NCBI RefSeq assembly: GCF_021440085.1
Contig: NZ_JAKCPW010000014.1
Location: forward strand, 1 to 64,000
Direction: 5' to 3'
From: Dyadobacter sp. CY261
Lineage (GTDB): Bacteria; Bacteroidota; Bacteroidia; Cytophagales; Spirosomataceae
Length of the DNA: 64,000 nucleotides
The translations under genes were made by a program, and so were the position numbers. The number at the start of each line of letters is the position of its first letter. Within the stretch, counting starts at the first letter, position 1. Shown here piece after piece: positions 43,279-52,457 of the stretch. Below the pieces are notes generated by a model, which saw only the letters and a program-made list of their open reading frames with translations, did not search any database and was not told where the DNA came from.

Positions 43279-43983
43279 ATGACAAAAGTCGGTTTACTGG
43301 AATGTGACCATGTGCGGGAAGAACTGGTGCCAATCGCAGGCGACTACCGCGAAATGTTTCCTGCCTTATTCTCACAAGTAGCGCTGGATTGGGAGTTTAC
43401 GTTTTACGATGTCTGTAATGGACATTTCCCCGCGTCCGTGAATGAATGTGATGTGTATTTATGCACAGGCTCGAAGTTTTCGGTGTATGATGATGTGCCA
43501 TGGATAGGGAGGTTAAAGTCATTTGTGAAGGATATTTACGATTCGGGGAAAAAGTATATCGGCGTTTGCTTCGGGCATCAGATGCTGGCGGAGGCGTTGG
43601 GTGGGAAGGTACAGAAGTCGGCGGTGGGGTGGTGCGTAGGTGTGCATAACTTCCAGATATTGATCCATGAAGAATGGATGACGCCAGCGCGCGCATCATT
43701 TAATTTGCTGATGATGTGCCAGGATCAGGTGGTGGAATTGCCGCCTGCCAGCACGCTTCTGGCCGAAACGCAGGACTGTCCGATTGGCATGTTTCGTGTG
43801 GGCGAGCATATGGTGGGCATTCAGGCGCATCCCGAGTTTCCGAAACCTTACGAACAGGCATTGATGGAAATCCGAACGGAACGCATTGGTCAGGCGAAGG
43901 TGGACATGGGTATCGTGAGCCTGGAATTACCATTGCATGAATTGACTTTTGCGAATTGGTTAAAGAATTTCGTGGCATTATGA
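43279..43983 (+). CDS. Class I glutamine amidotransferase-like protein
   Basis: This 234-residue protein has a complete triad: the nucleophile elbow GVCFGHQMLAEALGG and the His-Glu of IQAHPEF. It resembles GMP-synthase-type amidotransferase domains that stand alone. Next to a gamma-glutamyl-amine ligase it may hydrolyse the gamma-glutamyl bond, like PuuD, although PuuD has a different layout. It starts 7 bases after the broken Uma2 gene. Confidence 0.88.
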   Translation: MTKVGLLECDHVREELVPIAGDYREMFPALFSQVALDWEFTFYDVCNGHFPASVNECDVYLCTGSKFSVYDDVPWIGRLKSFVKDIYDSGKKYIGVCFGHQMLAEALGGKVQKSAVGWCVGVHNFQILIHEEWMTPARASFNLLMMCQDQVVELPPASTLLAETQDCPIGMFRVGEHMVGIQAHPEFPKPYEQALMEIRTERIGQAKVDMGIVSLELPLHELTFANWLKNFVAL

Positions 43984-44035
43984 AGTGGTTTGCTATTTTT
44001 ACCACAACTAAGTTGTTAACCTACCAATACCCGCA

Positions 44036-44554
44036 ATGACCGAGAACAGCACGGTGTCCCAGCGTCAGATTTTAAGTGCCCATCAGACGGGCCAGAAAAT
44101 TCGCCGGATCGCTTTTGAAATATTTGAGCAGAATTTTGAAGAAAAAGGCATCATCATCGCCGGTATCGCTGGTGAGGGCTATGCATTTGCTAAAAGGCTC
44201 ACAGCCGAACTGACGGAAATTTCCCCGCTCGATGTACAACTGATTGAACTGCGTTTCGACAAAAATATCCATCAGCAAAGCCCAATACTGTTCGACCACG
44301 AGCTGAATGTAGAAAACCAGGTTGTGATTGTCGCGGATGATGTGCTGAACACCGGCCGCACGCTCGCATTCGCATTGGAGCCGTTCCTGAAAGTCCGGAT
44401 GAAAAAGGTACAAGTTGCTGTGATCGTCGATCGCAGCCACCATAAATTTCCCATCCATGCCGATTATGTAGGCTATTCATTGAGTACTACGCTTACCGAG
44501 CATGTGAAGGTGGTTTTGAGCCGCGCGGAAGAAGAGGGAGTTTATTTGAAATAA
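44036..44554 (+). CDS. Phosphoribosyltransferase, PyrR-like
   Basis: This 172-residue type I PRTase has the PRPP-binding loop VVIVADDVLNTGRT. The segment GIIIAGIAGEGYAFAKRLTA and the late DRSHHKFPIHADYVG resemble PyrR/UPRT-like proteins. It may regulate pyrimidine genes or salvage uracil, and sequence alone does not decide. It starts 52 bases after the amidotransferase and ends at a long hairpin. Confidence 0.87.
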   Translation: MTENSTVSQRQILSAHQTGQKIRRIAFEIFEQNFEEKGIIIAGIAGEGYAFAKRLTAELTEISPLDVQLIELRFDKNIHQQSPILFDHELNVENQVVIVADDVLNTGRTLAFALEPFLKVRMKKVQVAVIVDRSHHKFPIHADYVGYSLSTTLTEHVKVVLSRAEEEGVYLK

Positions 44555-44557
44555 GTT

Positions 44558-44622
44558 AAATGCCGGGAAGGCACGAATTTACACAAAGCGCATTCGTGTA
44601 AATTCGTGCCTTCCTGGCATTT
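44558..44622. terminator. Long hairpin between convergent genes
   Basis: Two 27-base arms (44558-44584 and 44596-44622) pair along their full length with one G-T mismatch, around an 11-base loop. The arms contain GGCACGAATTTACAC and its complement. It lies between the PRTase (+) and alpha-galactosidase (-) stops. It is far longer than a usual terminator and may be a mobile or repeated palindrome used as one. Confidence 0.75.
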
Positions 44623-44639
44623 CTATTTTATAGCGAAAC

Positions 44640-46847
44640 TTATTTCACTTCCAAAATCTCCAAAATCACACTAGCCCTTCTCGCATTCACAACCGGATTA
44701 AAACCAGCCGTCATCAGAAAATCCCCCGAATAAACCTGGTCTTCCTTAATGGGCGTTTTGGTGTCGGGATAGAGGTTCAGCTCTTTCACCTTATACTTTT
44801 TCCCGGCATCCAAACCCTGCAAACGGATGGCAAGGTCCGACCCTGCACCATTGCGGTTACTTACGAGATAAGAAAAGGCGATCGCGCGGTCTCTATTTTT
44901 AGTTGCAAAAAGCAACGACGCAAAGTCGTTTTTCTTCGGATCTACGAGACGGTACAAATCGCCGTGCCATACCACGTCCTTGATCGCATTGTAAGTCGCC
45001 ACGGACTGTTGACTGAATTGCAAGTCTTTTTCATTCAAATGGCTTACCACGATGTCATAACCCAGCTTGCCCATCATGGCCACGTCGGTACGGAATTTGA
45101 GCGGTTGCTTGCCCCAGTCGGTCACGTGCGCACTTTGCGCGAGTGCAGGGAAGAAATATGAGTACTCCCATTGCATGAAAATGCGTTCGAGCGGGTCGGT
45201 GTTATCGCTGGGCCAGAACTCGGTGAAATATTTCAATGCCTCATAATCCACCCGGCCGCCGCCGCCCGAGCAGAGCATCATGGGTACTTTCGGGTATTTT
45301 GCACGTAACTTTTCGAGGACTTTGTAGAGACCTTTTACATAATCAACATAAAGCTGCGATTGCTTTTGCTTGGTTTTTTCGAGGTAAGCAGAATGTGCAT
45401 TGAAAGTAATAGCATTACAATCCCATTTGATGTAAGCGATGTCCGGATTTTCGGTGAAAAGCTTGTCCAGAATGCCGTAAACAAAGTTTTGTACCTCCGG
45501 GTTGGATAAGTCCAGTGGAAGCTGGTTGCGCATGTAATGCTCTGGACGCTGCGGCTGGCGAATCACCCAGTCGGGGTGCTTTTCGTACAATTCGCTTTTA
45601 GGGTTTACCATTTCCGGTTCCACCCAGATACCGAATTTGATACCTGCGTTTTTGGCCTCTTTTACAAGGTAACCAATGCCGTGCGGAAGCTTTTTGACGT
45701 TTTCCTGCCAATCGCCCAGACCTGCCCGGTCGTCGTTGCGGGGGTATTTGTTGGCAAACCAGCCGTCGTCAAGCAGGAAAAGATCGACACCCAGCTTTTT
45801 GCCGTCTTTGAAAAGTCCGGCCAGTTTTTCCTCGTTAAAATCGAAATAAGTCGCCTCCCAGTTGTTCAGCAACGTCAGGCGTGAGCCTTCACCATCGAGA
45901 ATGCGGTATTTGCGGGCCCAGTTGTGCAGGTTGCGGCTCGCTTCGCCTTTCCCGTTGTCGGAGAATGTGTAAATGAATGAAGGCGTTTTGAATTCCTTGC
46001 CCGTCGCTAGCGGGTATTCTGACGCGTAATTGTTGATCCCGGCAATGAGGCGCAGGTTGTGGTAGGAATCCAGTTCGAAATCCATCCGGAAATTACCCGA
46101 CCATGCGAGCGTTCCGAGTAGCACTTTGCCTTCGGTTTCGGTAGCAGGTTTGTCAAATGAAAGCTGGAAACTTGGTGGCTGGAATAGGTTCGCACGCGTG
46201 CCCAGCTTGGAATCCAATACACGGACACCGGCAGTTAACAGTTCTTCTTCCGGAGTCATTTCACGTGCCCAGGTGCCATTGTAATGGGTCAAGTAGAACT
46301 CCTTGCCGGGGAAATAGAGGTTCGCCGAGGCATATTTGTTCAAAGTAATCTCGCCCTTTTCCGCACTTTTTATCACATTCCACTGCTCCACCACATTTTC
46401 GCGTGAATAGGTTTTGTAAAACAATGTAACCTCAATGGCGTACACCGGGTCTTTGAGCTGAATGCGCGTGACGGATACATTGTCGTTCTCACGCGTCGTC
46501 TGATGGTTGACGTAAACCAGATCGGTCGACTTGTTGCCGTCCGCATGTGTAATTTGCAAAGCAGGTTCCGAAACGCTCCACGAGCCTGAGGGCGTGTGAG
46601 CGGAGTTGTAAATGCCCGCATTGCCGTCGCGTTGGCGGCTTTGAGCGGTTACCAGGTCGTACTCGGCCGTCTGATTCAATTTTTTTCCAAAGTAAAGGAT
46701 CGATAGGTGCTTATCCTGATCGGTTTGCAGCACCAGGGCATTCTGTGCGGTTTCGATGGGAATAGTCACCTTGTTCTGGGCCGTCGAGTCGAAAGTGTGC
46801 ATGCATAGCAGCAACACGGGAATGGCGATGCGCCGGAGGAAATTCAT
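44640..46847 (-). CDS. Alpha-galactosidase, GH36 family, secreted
   Basis: This is predicted to release terminal alpha-galactose from oligosaccharides such as raffinose or melibiose. ATG 46847 gives 735 residues with a signal peptide (RIAIPVLLLCMHTFDSTAQ). The longer frame to 46877 adds ten residues. The catalytic nucleophile Asp is in YIKWDCN and the acid/base Asp in FWPSDNTDPLERI. The N-terminal beta-sandwich and C-terminal beta domain are present. No sugar transporter is adjacent. Confidence 0.94.
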   Translation of the reverse strand: MNFLRRIAIPVLLLCMHTFDSTAQNKVTIPIETAQNALVLQTDQDKHLSILYFGKKLNQTAEYDLVTAQSRQRDGNAGIYNSAHTPSGSWSVSEPALQITHADGNKSTDLVYVNHQTTRENDNVSVTRIQLKDPVYAIEVTLFYKTYSRENVVEQWNVIKSAEKGEITLNKYASANLYFPGKEFYLTHYNGTWAREMTPEEELLTAGVRVLDSKLGTRANLFQPPSFQLSFDKPATETEGKVLLGTLAWSGNFRMDFELDSYHNLRLIAGINNYASEYPLATGKEFKTPSFIYTFSDNGKGEASRNLHNWARKYRILDGEGSRLTLLNNWEATYFDFNEEKLAGLFKDGKKLGVDLFLLDDGWFANKYPRNDDRAGLGDWQENVKKLPHGIGYLVKEAKNAGIKFGIWVEPEMVNPKSELYEKHPDWVIRQPQRPEHYMRNQLPLDLSNPEVQNFVYGILDKLFTENPDIAYIKWDCNAITFNAHSAYLEKTKQKQSQLYVDYVKGLYKVLEKLRAKYPKVPMMLCSGGGGRVDYEALKYFTEFWPSDNTDPLERIFMQWEYSYFFPALAQSAHVTDWGKQPLKFRTDVAMMGKLGYDIVVSHLNEKDLQFSQQSVATYNAIKDVVWHGDLYRLVDPKKNDFASLLFATKNRDRAIAFSYLVSNRNGAGSDLAIRLQGLDAGKKYKVKELNLYPDTKTPIKEDQVYSGDFLMTAGFNPVVNARRASVILEILEVK

Positions 46848-46877
46848 TGGAGTCTTTAAAAGATAATGGTTTGACAT

Positions 46878-46924
46878 AAAAAAGGACCGATACCGGCAAT
46901 GTTACTTGGCAATATCGATCCTTT
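46878..46924 (-). terminator. Intrinsic terminator of kup
   Basis: On the minus strand a 12-bp stem (AAAGGATCGATA with TATCGGTCCTTT, one mismatch) is followed by a run of T residues, 22 bases after the kup stop codon. Its T-run end lies next to the start region of the alpha-galactosidase gene. Confidence 0.75.
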
Positions 46925-46945
46925 CAAAGGGTTTAAAATCTGAAA

Positions 46946-48892
46946 TCAGGAGAACACTCTCCTCAGTTTGATGTTTTCCGCGGGGCGGATGATCAGCGGC
47001 ACTTTCTCGATTTTGACCGAACTGCTATCCAGTCCGAACCACTTGTCTTCGGGTGTCGTGAAATCCTTCACAAAGAAATATGTCTTCATCACAAGCTGTT
47101 CGAACAAGGGGAGGTCGTTTTCAAATGAAAGGAACCTTTCTAATACTACAAACCGGAAGTCGCCCGTAATGTTCTGTTTACTGAGCGATTCGTATCGGCT
47201 GGTAATGTCGACCTCCTTGTTCAAAACCATATCTTCCACCACTTTCCTGAAGAACATATTGATCCGCTGATCGACACGGAACCCGAGCCGGAAGTTAATT
47301 TTGATCACATTGTCATGGTTATCTTCATCGGACAACACCTTATATTCCATGGTATAGGGATCATCCATAATATCGACGTGGATAAACCAGTACACATCAG
47401 CGCGTTTTGGCCGCTTCTGGAATATGGAGTAGATCACCTTCGTTTCAATCTCGGTCGCCCGTGAGGCGTTGGTCATGAAAACGAGGTGAGTGGTATATTT
47501 CGGAATGCTGATATCACGGCTCAGTTCGTGCAATGCAGGGAGGTATTTTTCCAGCTTCGTGTATTCAGTAAGCCGGAGTTTAATGTAGAACGCTTTCAGC
47601 CACACCGCCATCAGCCCTGCTACGAGCGTGCCAACCATGATCGTGAACCATCCGCCGTGAGTGAATTTCAACAGGTTAGCACCCAGGAACATACCTTCAA
47701 TGCACAGGTACAGCAGCATGAACGCAATCACGATCCAGAGATTTACCCGTTTGATATACAAATAATAAGAGAAGAGAATTGTCGTCATGATCATCGTCAG
47801 CGTAATGGCGAGCCCATAAGCCGCTTCCATATTGGACGACTTCTGAAAAAACAGCACCACGCCGCAGCAGCCCAGCCACAAGAGCCAGTTGATACTCGGT
47901 ACATAAAGCTGGCCTTTCTGATCGCTGGGATAAATGAGGCGGACTTTCGGCCAGAAATTCAATCGTATTGCTTCTGAAATCAATGTAAATGAACCGGTAA
48001 TGACTGCCTGGCTGGCGATAATGGCAGCCAAGGTTGCGATCACAACACCTGGCAGCAGCCACCATTCCGGCATGATTTCGTAGAATGGCTTACGGGCATC
48101 AAGGAGGTTGCCCATTTCGGTCAATAGCCATGCTCCTTGGCCGAAGTAATTCAGTATGAGGCATATTTTGACAAATATCCAGCTTATTCTGATATTTTCC
48201 CGGCCGCAATGCCCGAGGTCGGAATACAATGCTTCGGCTCCGGTGGTACACAGGAACACGGCGCCGAGCATCCAGAAACCGCCGGGGTGTTTCGTTAGCA
48301 GGTCATAACCGTATATAGGATTGAGTGCTTTCAGGATTGCGGGATGGTCTTTGATCTGGTTCAAACCCAGCAGGCCGAGCATTACAAACCACGTTACCAT
48401 GAGCGGCCCGAATGCACGTCCAACCACCTTAGTGCCAAATGCCTGGATGACAAAGATCATGGTCAAGATCGCGATGACGATCGGAACTGTCTGAATATTA
48501 GGGTATAATAGCTGTAAACCCTCCACAGCCGAAGACACGGAAATGGGCGGTGTAATGACCCCATCGGCTAGCAGCGTACTTCCCCCGATCACCGCCGGTA
48601 CCGTAAGCCACTTCGCATGCTTGCGTACAAGCGCGTACAGTGCGAAAATCCCCCCCTCTCCGCGGTTGTCGGCCCGGAGGATCAGGATTACGTATTTGAT
48701 GGTGGTTTGGAGAGTGAGCGTCCAGAAAATACACGAAATCGCACCATAGACGATTTCCTCGGTGATGGGCTCATTCATGATAATGGCCTGCATTACATAG
48801 AGCGGCGACGTCCCGATATCGCCGTATATAATGCCGAACGCCACCAGTAACCCGGCAGCCGTCACCTTGTCAACTTTGTGTTTTGATTCCAT
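46946..48892 (-). CDS. kup: Kup-family potassium uptake protein
   Basis: This is a potassium/proton symporter of the inner membrane. The 648 residues carry twelve membrane segments. The N-terminal signature is FGIIYGDIGTSPLYVMQAI, and further family motifs are GEGGIFALYALVRK and FGTKVVGRAFGP. The cytosolic C-terminal domain is also present. It starts at ATG 48892 and has its own terminator. Confidence 0.97.
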   Translation of the reverse strand: MESKHKVDKVTAAGLLVAFGIIYGDIGTSPLYVMQAIIMNEPITEEIVYGAISCIFWTLTLQTTIKYVILILRADNRGEGGIFALYALVRKHAKWLTVPAVIGGSTLLADGVITPPISVSSAVEGLQLLYPNIQTVPIVIAILTMIFVIQAFGTKVVGRAFGPLMVTWFVMLGLLGLNQIKDHPAILKALNPIYGYDLLTKHPGGFWMLGAVFLCTTGAEALYSDLGHCGRENIRISWIFVKICLILNYFGQGAWLLTEMGNLLDARKPFYEIMPEWWLLPGVVIATLAAIIASQAVITGSFTLISEAIRLNFWPKVRLIYPSDQKGQLYVPSINWLLWLGCCGVVLFFQKSSNMEAAYGLAITLTMIMTTILFSYYLYIKRVNLWIVIAFMLLYLCIEGMFLGANLLKFTHGGWFTIMVGTLVAGLMAVWLKAFYIKLRLTEYTKLEKYLPALHELSRDISIPKYTTHLVFMTNASRATEIETKVIYSIFQKRPKRADVYWFIHVDIMDDPYTMEYKVLSDEDNHDNVIKINFRLGFRVDQRINMFFRKVVEDMVLNKEVDITSRYESLSKQNITGDFRFVVLERFLSFENDLPLFEQLVMKTYFFVKDFTTPEDKWFGLDSSSVKIEKVPLIIRPAENIKLRRVFS

Positions 48893-49191
48893 CCACCTTT
48901 TTTGAAAAAACGGCGAAAGTTAGGAAACCATAGAGAAAAAGGTTCCCGGGTGGTGTATTAAATTTTCAGTTTGACGATCGGCTATGACATGTTTTTTGTC
49001 GGACTGATAACTTGCCGATCTAAACTAAACACGGCAGCGCGGTTTGATAAACCAGTTGTCAAGTCAGACTTAGGTACGATTACTGATGGTAAGCTTCCGC
49101 AAATGATGGCGTTTGGTGGGGGGATGATAGCTGGTGTCAGTGGTGGAGTGCTTAATCTTGAAGCGCAACAAGTTTGCCTATATGGGAAATG
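48893..49191. other. 299-base gap between kup and the NRAMP gene
   Basis: A plus-strand frame from 48971 runs through this gap into the NRAMP 3' end and contains Gly/Met-rich text (MMAFGGGMIAGVSGG). I do not recognise it and would not call it a gene. An inverted repeat TATGGGAAA/TTTCCCATA (49181-49211) spans the NRAMP stop codon and may be a weak transcript end. Confidence 0.45.
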
Positions 49192-50541
49192 TCAAACAAA
49201 TGTTTCCCATAACAAAAACCCATTTAACCCAATAATAATGGCTGCAATTGTCCAGCTTAGCACTACTACTGGCTTCGAATTGGCGAAGCGGCCCATGAGT
49301 TTGCTGTTGGAGGTGAAAAACACAAGTGGTACCACGGCAAAACTCAGTTGCAGGGAAAGGATTACCTGGCTAAGCACAAGCAGTTCGGCGGTGCCGCGTT
49401 CTCCGTAGAGATAGGACACGATCAATGCAGGGATGATGGCAATGCCGCGGGTGAGCAGACGGCGTACCCAGGGTTTCAGACGAATGTTGAGAAAGCCTTC
49501 CATGACGATCTGACCCGCTAGGGTGCCGGTAAGCGTAGAGCTCTGACCGGATGCGAGCAATGCCAGCGCGAAGAATATGCCCGCGAGGCTTACACCCAGA
49601 ACGGGATCAAGAAGATGATAGGCATCAGTGATGTCGGCGATTTCGTAATGGCCGTTGGCGTGGAATGCGGAGGCGGCCAGGATGAGGATAGAGGCGTTGA
49701 TAAAAAATGCTAGCGCCAGCGAAACGGTGGAGTCGATGGTAGCGAACTTAATGGCGGAGCGCTTGCCTGGCTCGTCCCTCTTGAAGTTACGCGTTTGCAC
49801 AATGCTGGAATGCAGGTACAAATTATGCGGCATGACGGTGGCACCGAGGATACCGATGGCGATATAAAGCATTGCGGAGTCGGTCACGATCTCTTTTTTA
49901 GGAACGAGGCCTCCCATGATGCCCGCCAATGAAGGTTGCGAGACGATCATTTCATACAGGAAACTCAGCAAGATGATGCCCATCAATCCCGCTACGATGC
50001 TTTCAATAATGCGGAATCCCTTTTGCTGGAAATACAGCACAATTAGCACATCGAAAGCGGTAAACAGCACGCCTATGGGCAATGGCAGGCCGAAAAGTAA
50101 GTTCAAGGCAATGGCTGAGCCAATTACTTCGGCGAGGTCGGTGGCGGCGATGGCGATTTCAGAAAGTATCCAAAGTACAAATGACACGGGCCGCGAATAA
50201 TAGTCGCGGCATGCCTGGGCGAGGTCGCGGCCTGTTGCGATGCCTAGTTTCAACGACAGATGCTGTAAAAGCATCGCAAAAAGATTTGATATAAGAATGA
50301 CCGAAAGTAATGTGTAACCGAAGCGCGAGCCACCCTCGATGTCGGTAGCCCAGTTGCCCGGATCGATGTAGCCGACGGCCACCATGAGCCCCGGACCAGT
50401 GAATGCAGCCATTTTTTTCCAGAAACCGGCTCCTTCCGGCACGGAAATAGAGGAGTGAACTTCGGACAATGACCGGAGCTGGTCACCGCCATCAGGCATT
50501 TTCTCTTGCAAGGATTTATCTAGTTTTATATCGTCAATCAT
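49192..50541 (-). CDS. mntH: NRAMP-family Mn2+/Fe2+ transporter
   Basis: This is a proton-coupled divalent metal importer of the inner membrane. ATG 50541 gives 449 residues with about eleven membrane segments. The metal-site motifs DPGNWATD (segment 1) and VMPHNLYLHSS (segment 6) are intact. An upstream TTG at 50565 is less likely. It is divergent from a DtxR/MntR regulator, with a near-palindromic box between the two promoters. Manganese or iron is the expected substrate. Confidence 0.95.
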   Translation of the reverse strand: MIDDIKLDKSLQEKMPDGGDQLRSLSEVHSSISVPEGAGFWKKMAAFTGPGLMVAVGYIDPGNWATDIEGGSRFGYTLLSVILISNLFAMLLQHLSLKLGIATGRDLAQACRDYYSRPVSFVLWILSEIAIAATDLAEVIGSAIALNLLFGLPLPIGVLFTAFDVLIVLYFQQKGFRIIESIVAGLMGIILLSFLYEMIVSQPSLAGIMGGLVPKKEIVTDSAMLYIAIGILGATVMPHNLYLHSSIVQTRNFKRDEPGKRSAIKFATIDSTVSLALAFFINASILILAASAFHANGHYEIADITDAYHLLDPVLGVSLAGIFFALALLASGQSSTLTGTLAGQIVMEGFLNIRLKPWVRRLLTRGIAIIPALIVSYLYGERGTAELLVLSQVILSLQLSFAVVPLVFFTSNSKLMGRFANSKPVVVLSWTIAAIIIGLNGFLLWETFV

Positions 50542-50581
50542 TCCATTAGTCTCCGAAATAAACAATTAAGTTCTCTGAAAA

Positions 50582-50658
50582 CAAAGATAAGGAAATTCTT
50601 AATATATTTTTAGGCTAGTCTAAATTTTTTATTTTACAATTAGGAAATCGTACTTTTG
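50582..50658. promoter_or_regulatory. Divergent promoters with a DtxR-type operator
   Basis: TATCTTTG on the minus strand (50582-50589) and TACTTTTG on the plus strand (50651-50658) are -7 elements for the NRAMP and regulator genes. Between them TTTAGGCTAGTCTAAA (50609-50624) is a palindrome with one mismatched base pair. It lies about where the -33 region of the NRAMP promoter should be. The opposite strand reads TTTAGACTAGCCTAAA, sharing TTTAGACTA with the boxes at 20884 and 20918. Confidence 0.75.
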
Positions 50659-50695
50659 CCGGATACTTAGGATTGGTAACCGGGGCTAACTTGCA

Positions 50696-51358
50696 ATGCA
50701 GAACTCCTTCACAGAAGAAAATTATTTAAAAATCATTCATGCGCTCTCGGGACGTGACGGGCTAGAGGTGAGCACGAATGCGCTGGCGGAGAGTACATCC
50801 ACGCGTGCAGCGTCGGTGACAGACATGCTGCGGAAGCTCGCGGACAAGGGATTGATCCATTATAAGAAGTACCAGGGCGTCACGCTAACAGAGAGCGGAG
50901 AGAGGGTGGCGATTAAGGTAATCCGCAAGCACCGCCTCTGGGAGGTGTTTTTGGTTGAGAAATTGGGTTTTGGCTGGGATGAGGTGCATGACATTGCCGA
51001 AGAGCTGGAACATATACCATCGGAAGTGCTGGTTGAAAAGCTGGACGCTTTCCTGGGGCATCCGAAGTTCGATCCGCACGGTGATCCCATTCCTGATGCG
51101 AAGGGAAACCTGACCGAACCTGATTATCTGATACTAACGGACGTCCAGGTTAGTGAAAAAGTGTTAATGATGGGGGTGCTGGACCATGCGCCTTCTTTCC
51201 TGCAACACCTTGATCGATCGGGAATTACGCTTGGAGCGGTGATTGAAGTAAAGGAAATTAATGAATACGACAAGTCGGCGTCCGTACAGATTAACGGTGG
51301 ACCGACGTTGTTTATCAGTCTCGAAGTGTCCAAAAACCTGCTGGTACAGCGCCGATGA
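50696..51358 (+). CDS. DtxR/MntR-family metal-dependent regulator
   Basis: This 220-residue repressor binds DNA when loaded with Fe2+ or Mn2+. The winged helix is at residues ~1-65 (TNALAESTSTRAASVTDMLR). The dimerisation/metal domain follows (ESGERVAIKVIRKHRLWEVF, then DEVHDIAEELEHI with Glu/His ligands). A C-terminal FeoA/SH3-like domain begins near residue 150. It is divergent from the NRAMP gene, whose promoter it very probably controls. Confidence 0.94.
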   Translation: MQNSFTEENYLKIIHALSGRDGLEVSTNALAESTSTRAASVTDMLRKLADKGLIHYKKYQGVTLTESGERVAIKVIRKHRLWEVFLVEKLGFGWDEVHDIAEELEHIPSEVLVEKLDAFLGHPKFDPHGDPIPDAKGNLTEPDYLILTDVQVSEKVLMMGVLDHAPSFLQHLDRSGITLGAVIEVKEINEYDKSASVQINGGPTLFISLEVSKNLLVQRR

Positions 51359-51372
51359 GACCATAACCAGCC

Positions 51373-52455
51373 ATGAACTTCAAAATCCTCGATCGTTATC
51401 TGATCAAAAACTTCCTGATTACCTATGTTTTCGTGGCGTTCGTCATCGTACTGATTATCTGTATGATCGACTACACCGAAAAAGTGGATGATTTTCTCGA
51501 CAAAAAAGCGCCGCTCAAAGAGATAATCATCGATTATTATCTCAATCTGATCCCTTACTGGATCAATTACATCAGCCCTTTGATGGTGTTCATTGCTACG
51601 GTGTTTTTTACCTCGCGTATTGCGGCGCGCACGGAGATCATCGCAATGCTGAGCAGTGGGATCAGTTTTACACGGATGCTGATGCCCTATATGGCCGGCG
51701 CGATCGTATTGGGCATTCTGACATTCATACAGGTAGGGTGGATTCTGCCCAAGGCCAATAAAATCCGTAACGGTTTTGAAAAAACTTATGTAAAAAGCGA
51801 ATTTTATTTCAGCGGGCATAATGTGCACATCACCATCGCGCCCGACGTGTACGCATACCTGGAAAGTTACAATACCACGACGCAGACCGGGAACAAGTTT
51901 ACGATGGAGACGATCAAGGGTACGAAATTGCTCCAAAAGTTTTACGCCGAAAGAATCGTCTGGCAGCCTAAAAAGAAGAAATGGACCCTGCAGAATTACC
52001 AGGTCAGGACGCTCGACAGCCTCGGTGAGCGGCTAAGCAGGGGAACGGAAATCGACACAACCATCAACCTTTCGCCCAAAGACTTCGAAAGCGACTATAA
52101 CCTTTTCGAAACCTTCACATTACCGGAGCTGAATGCTTACATCGACTTGCTGAAAAGCCGTGGCGCCGATGGTTTGGAAGTCTATCTGATTGAAAAATAT
52201 ACCCGTTTTACCCAGCCGTTCGCGATCCTGATCCTGACGGCCATCGGGGTGATCGTTTCGGCCCGAAAAAGCCGTCGCGGGGTGGGTTGGCAGATCGCGC
52301 TCGGGTTTATGCTCGCTTTCATTTATATCCTGTTTTTTCTATTGTCCAAAGGCGTCGCAGAGGCGGGGACAATCAATACGCTTTTTGCGGTTTGGCTGCC
52401 AAATATCGTCTTTGCCGGGATTGGGGTATTACTTTATAAAACATTGCCCCGGTAA
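51373..52455 (+). CDS. LptF/LptG-family permease (YjgP/YjgQ)
   Basis: This 360-residue inner membrane protein is part of the LPS transport machine that extracts lipopolysaccharide for delivery to the outer membrane. It has six membrane segments, three at each end, around a large periplasmic beta-jellyroll domain. Motifs ILDRYLIKNFLITYVFVAFV and FFTSRIAARTEIIAMLSSGI are typical. LptB is not nearby. The DMT transporter gene starts 2 bases after its stop. Confidence 0.93.
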   Translation: MNFKILDRYLIKNFLITYVFVAFVIVLIICMIDYTEKVDDFLDKKAPLKEIIIDYYLNLIPYWINYISPLMVFIATVFFTSRIAARTEIIAMLSSGISFTRMLMPYMAGAIVLGILTFIQVGWILPKANKIRNGFEKTYVKSEFYFSGHNVHITIAPDVYAYLESYNTTTQTGNKFTMETIKGTKLLQKFYAERIVWQPKKKKWTLQNYQVRTLDSLGERLSRGTEIDTTINLSPKDFESDYNLFETFTLPELNAYIDLLKSRGADGLEVYLIEKYTRFTQPFAILILTAIGVIVSARKSRRGVGWQIALGFMLAFIYILFFLLSKGVAEAGTINTLFAVWLPNIVFAGIGVLLYKTLPR

Positions 52456-52457
52456 TT

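Noticed and set aside
48971..49408. 145-codon plus-strand frame between kup and the NRAMP gene
   Set aside because: About half of it overlaps the NRAMP coding end, and the Gly/Met-rich part matches nothing. I left it as gap content.
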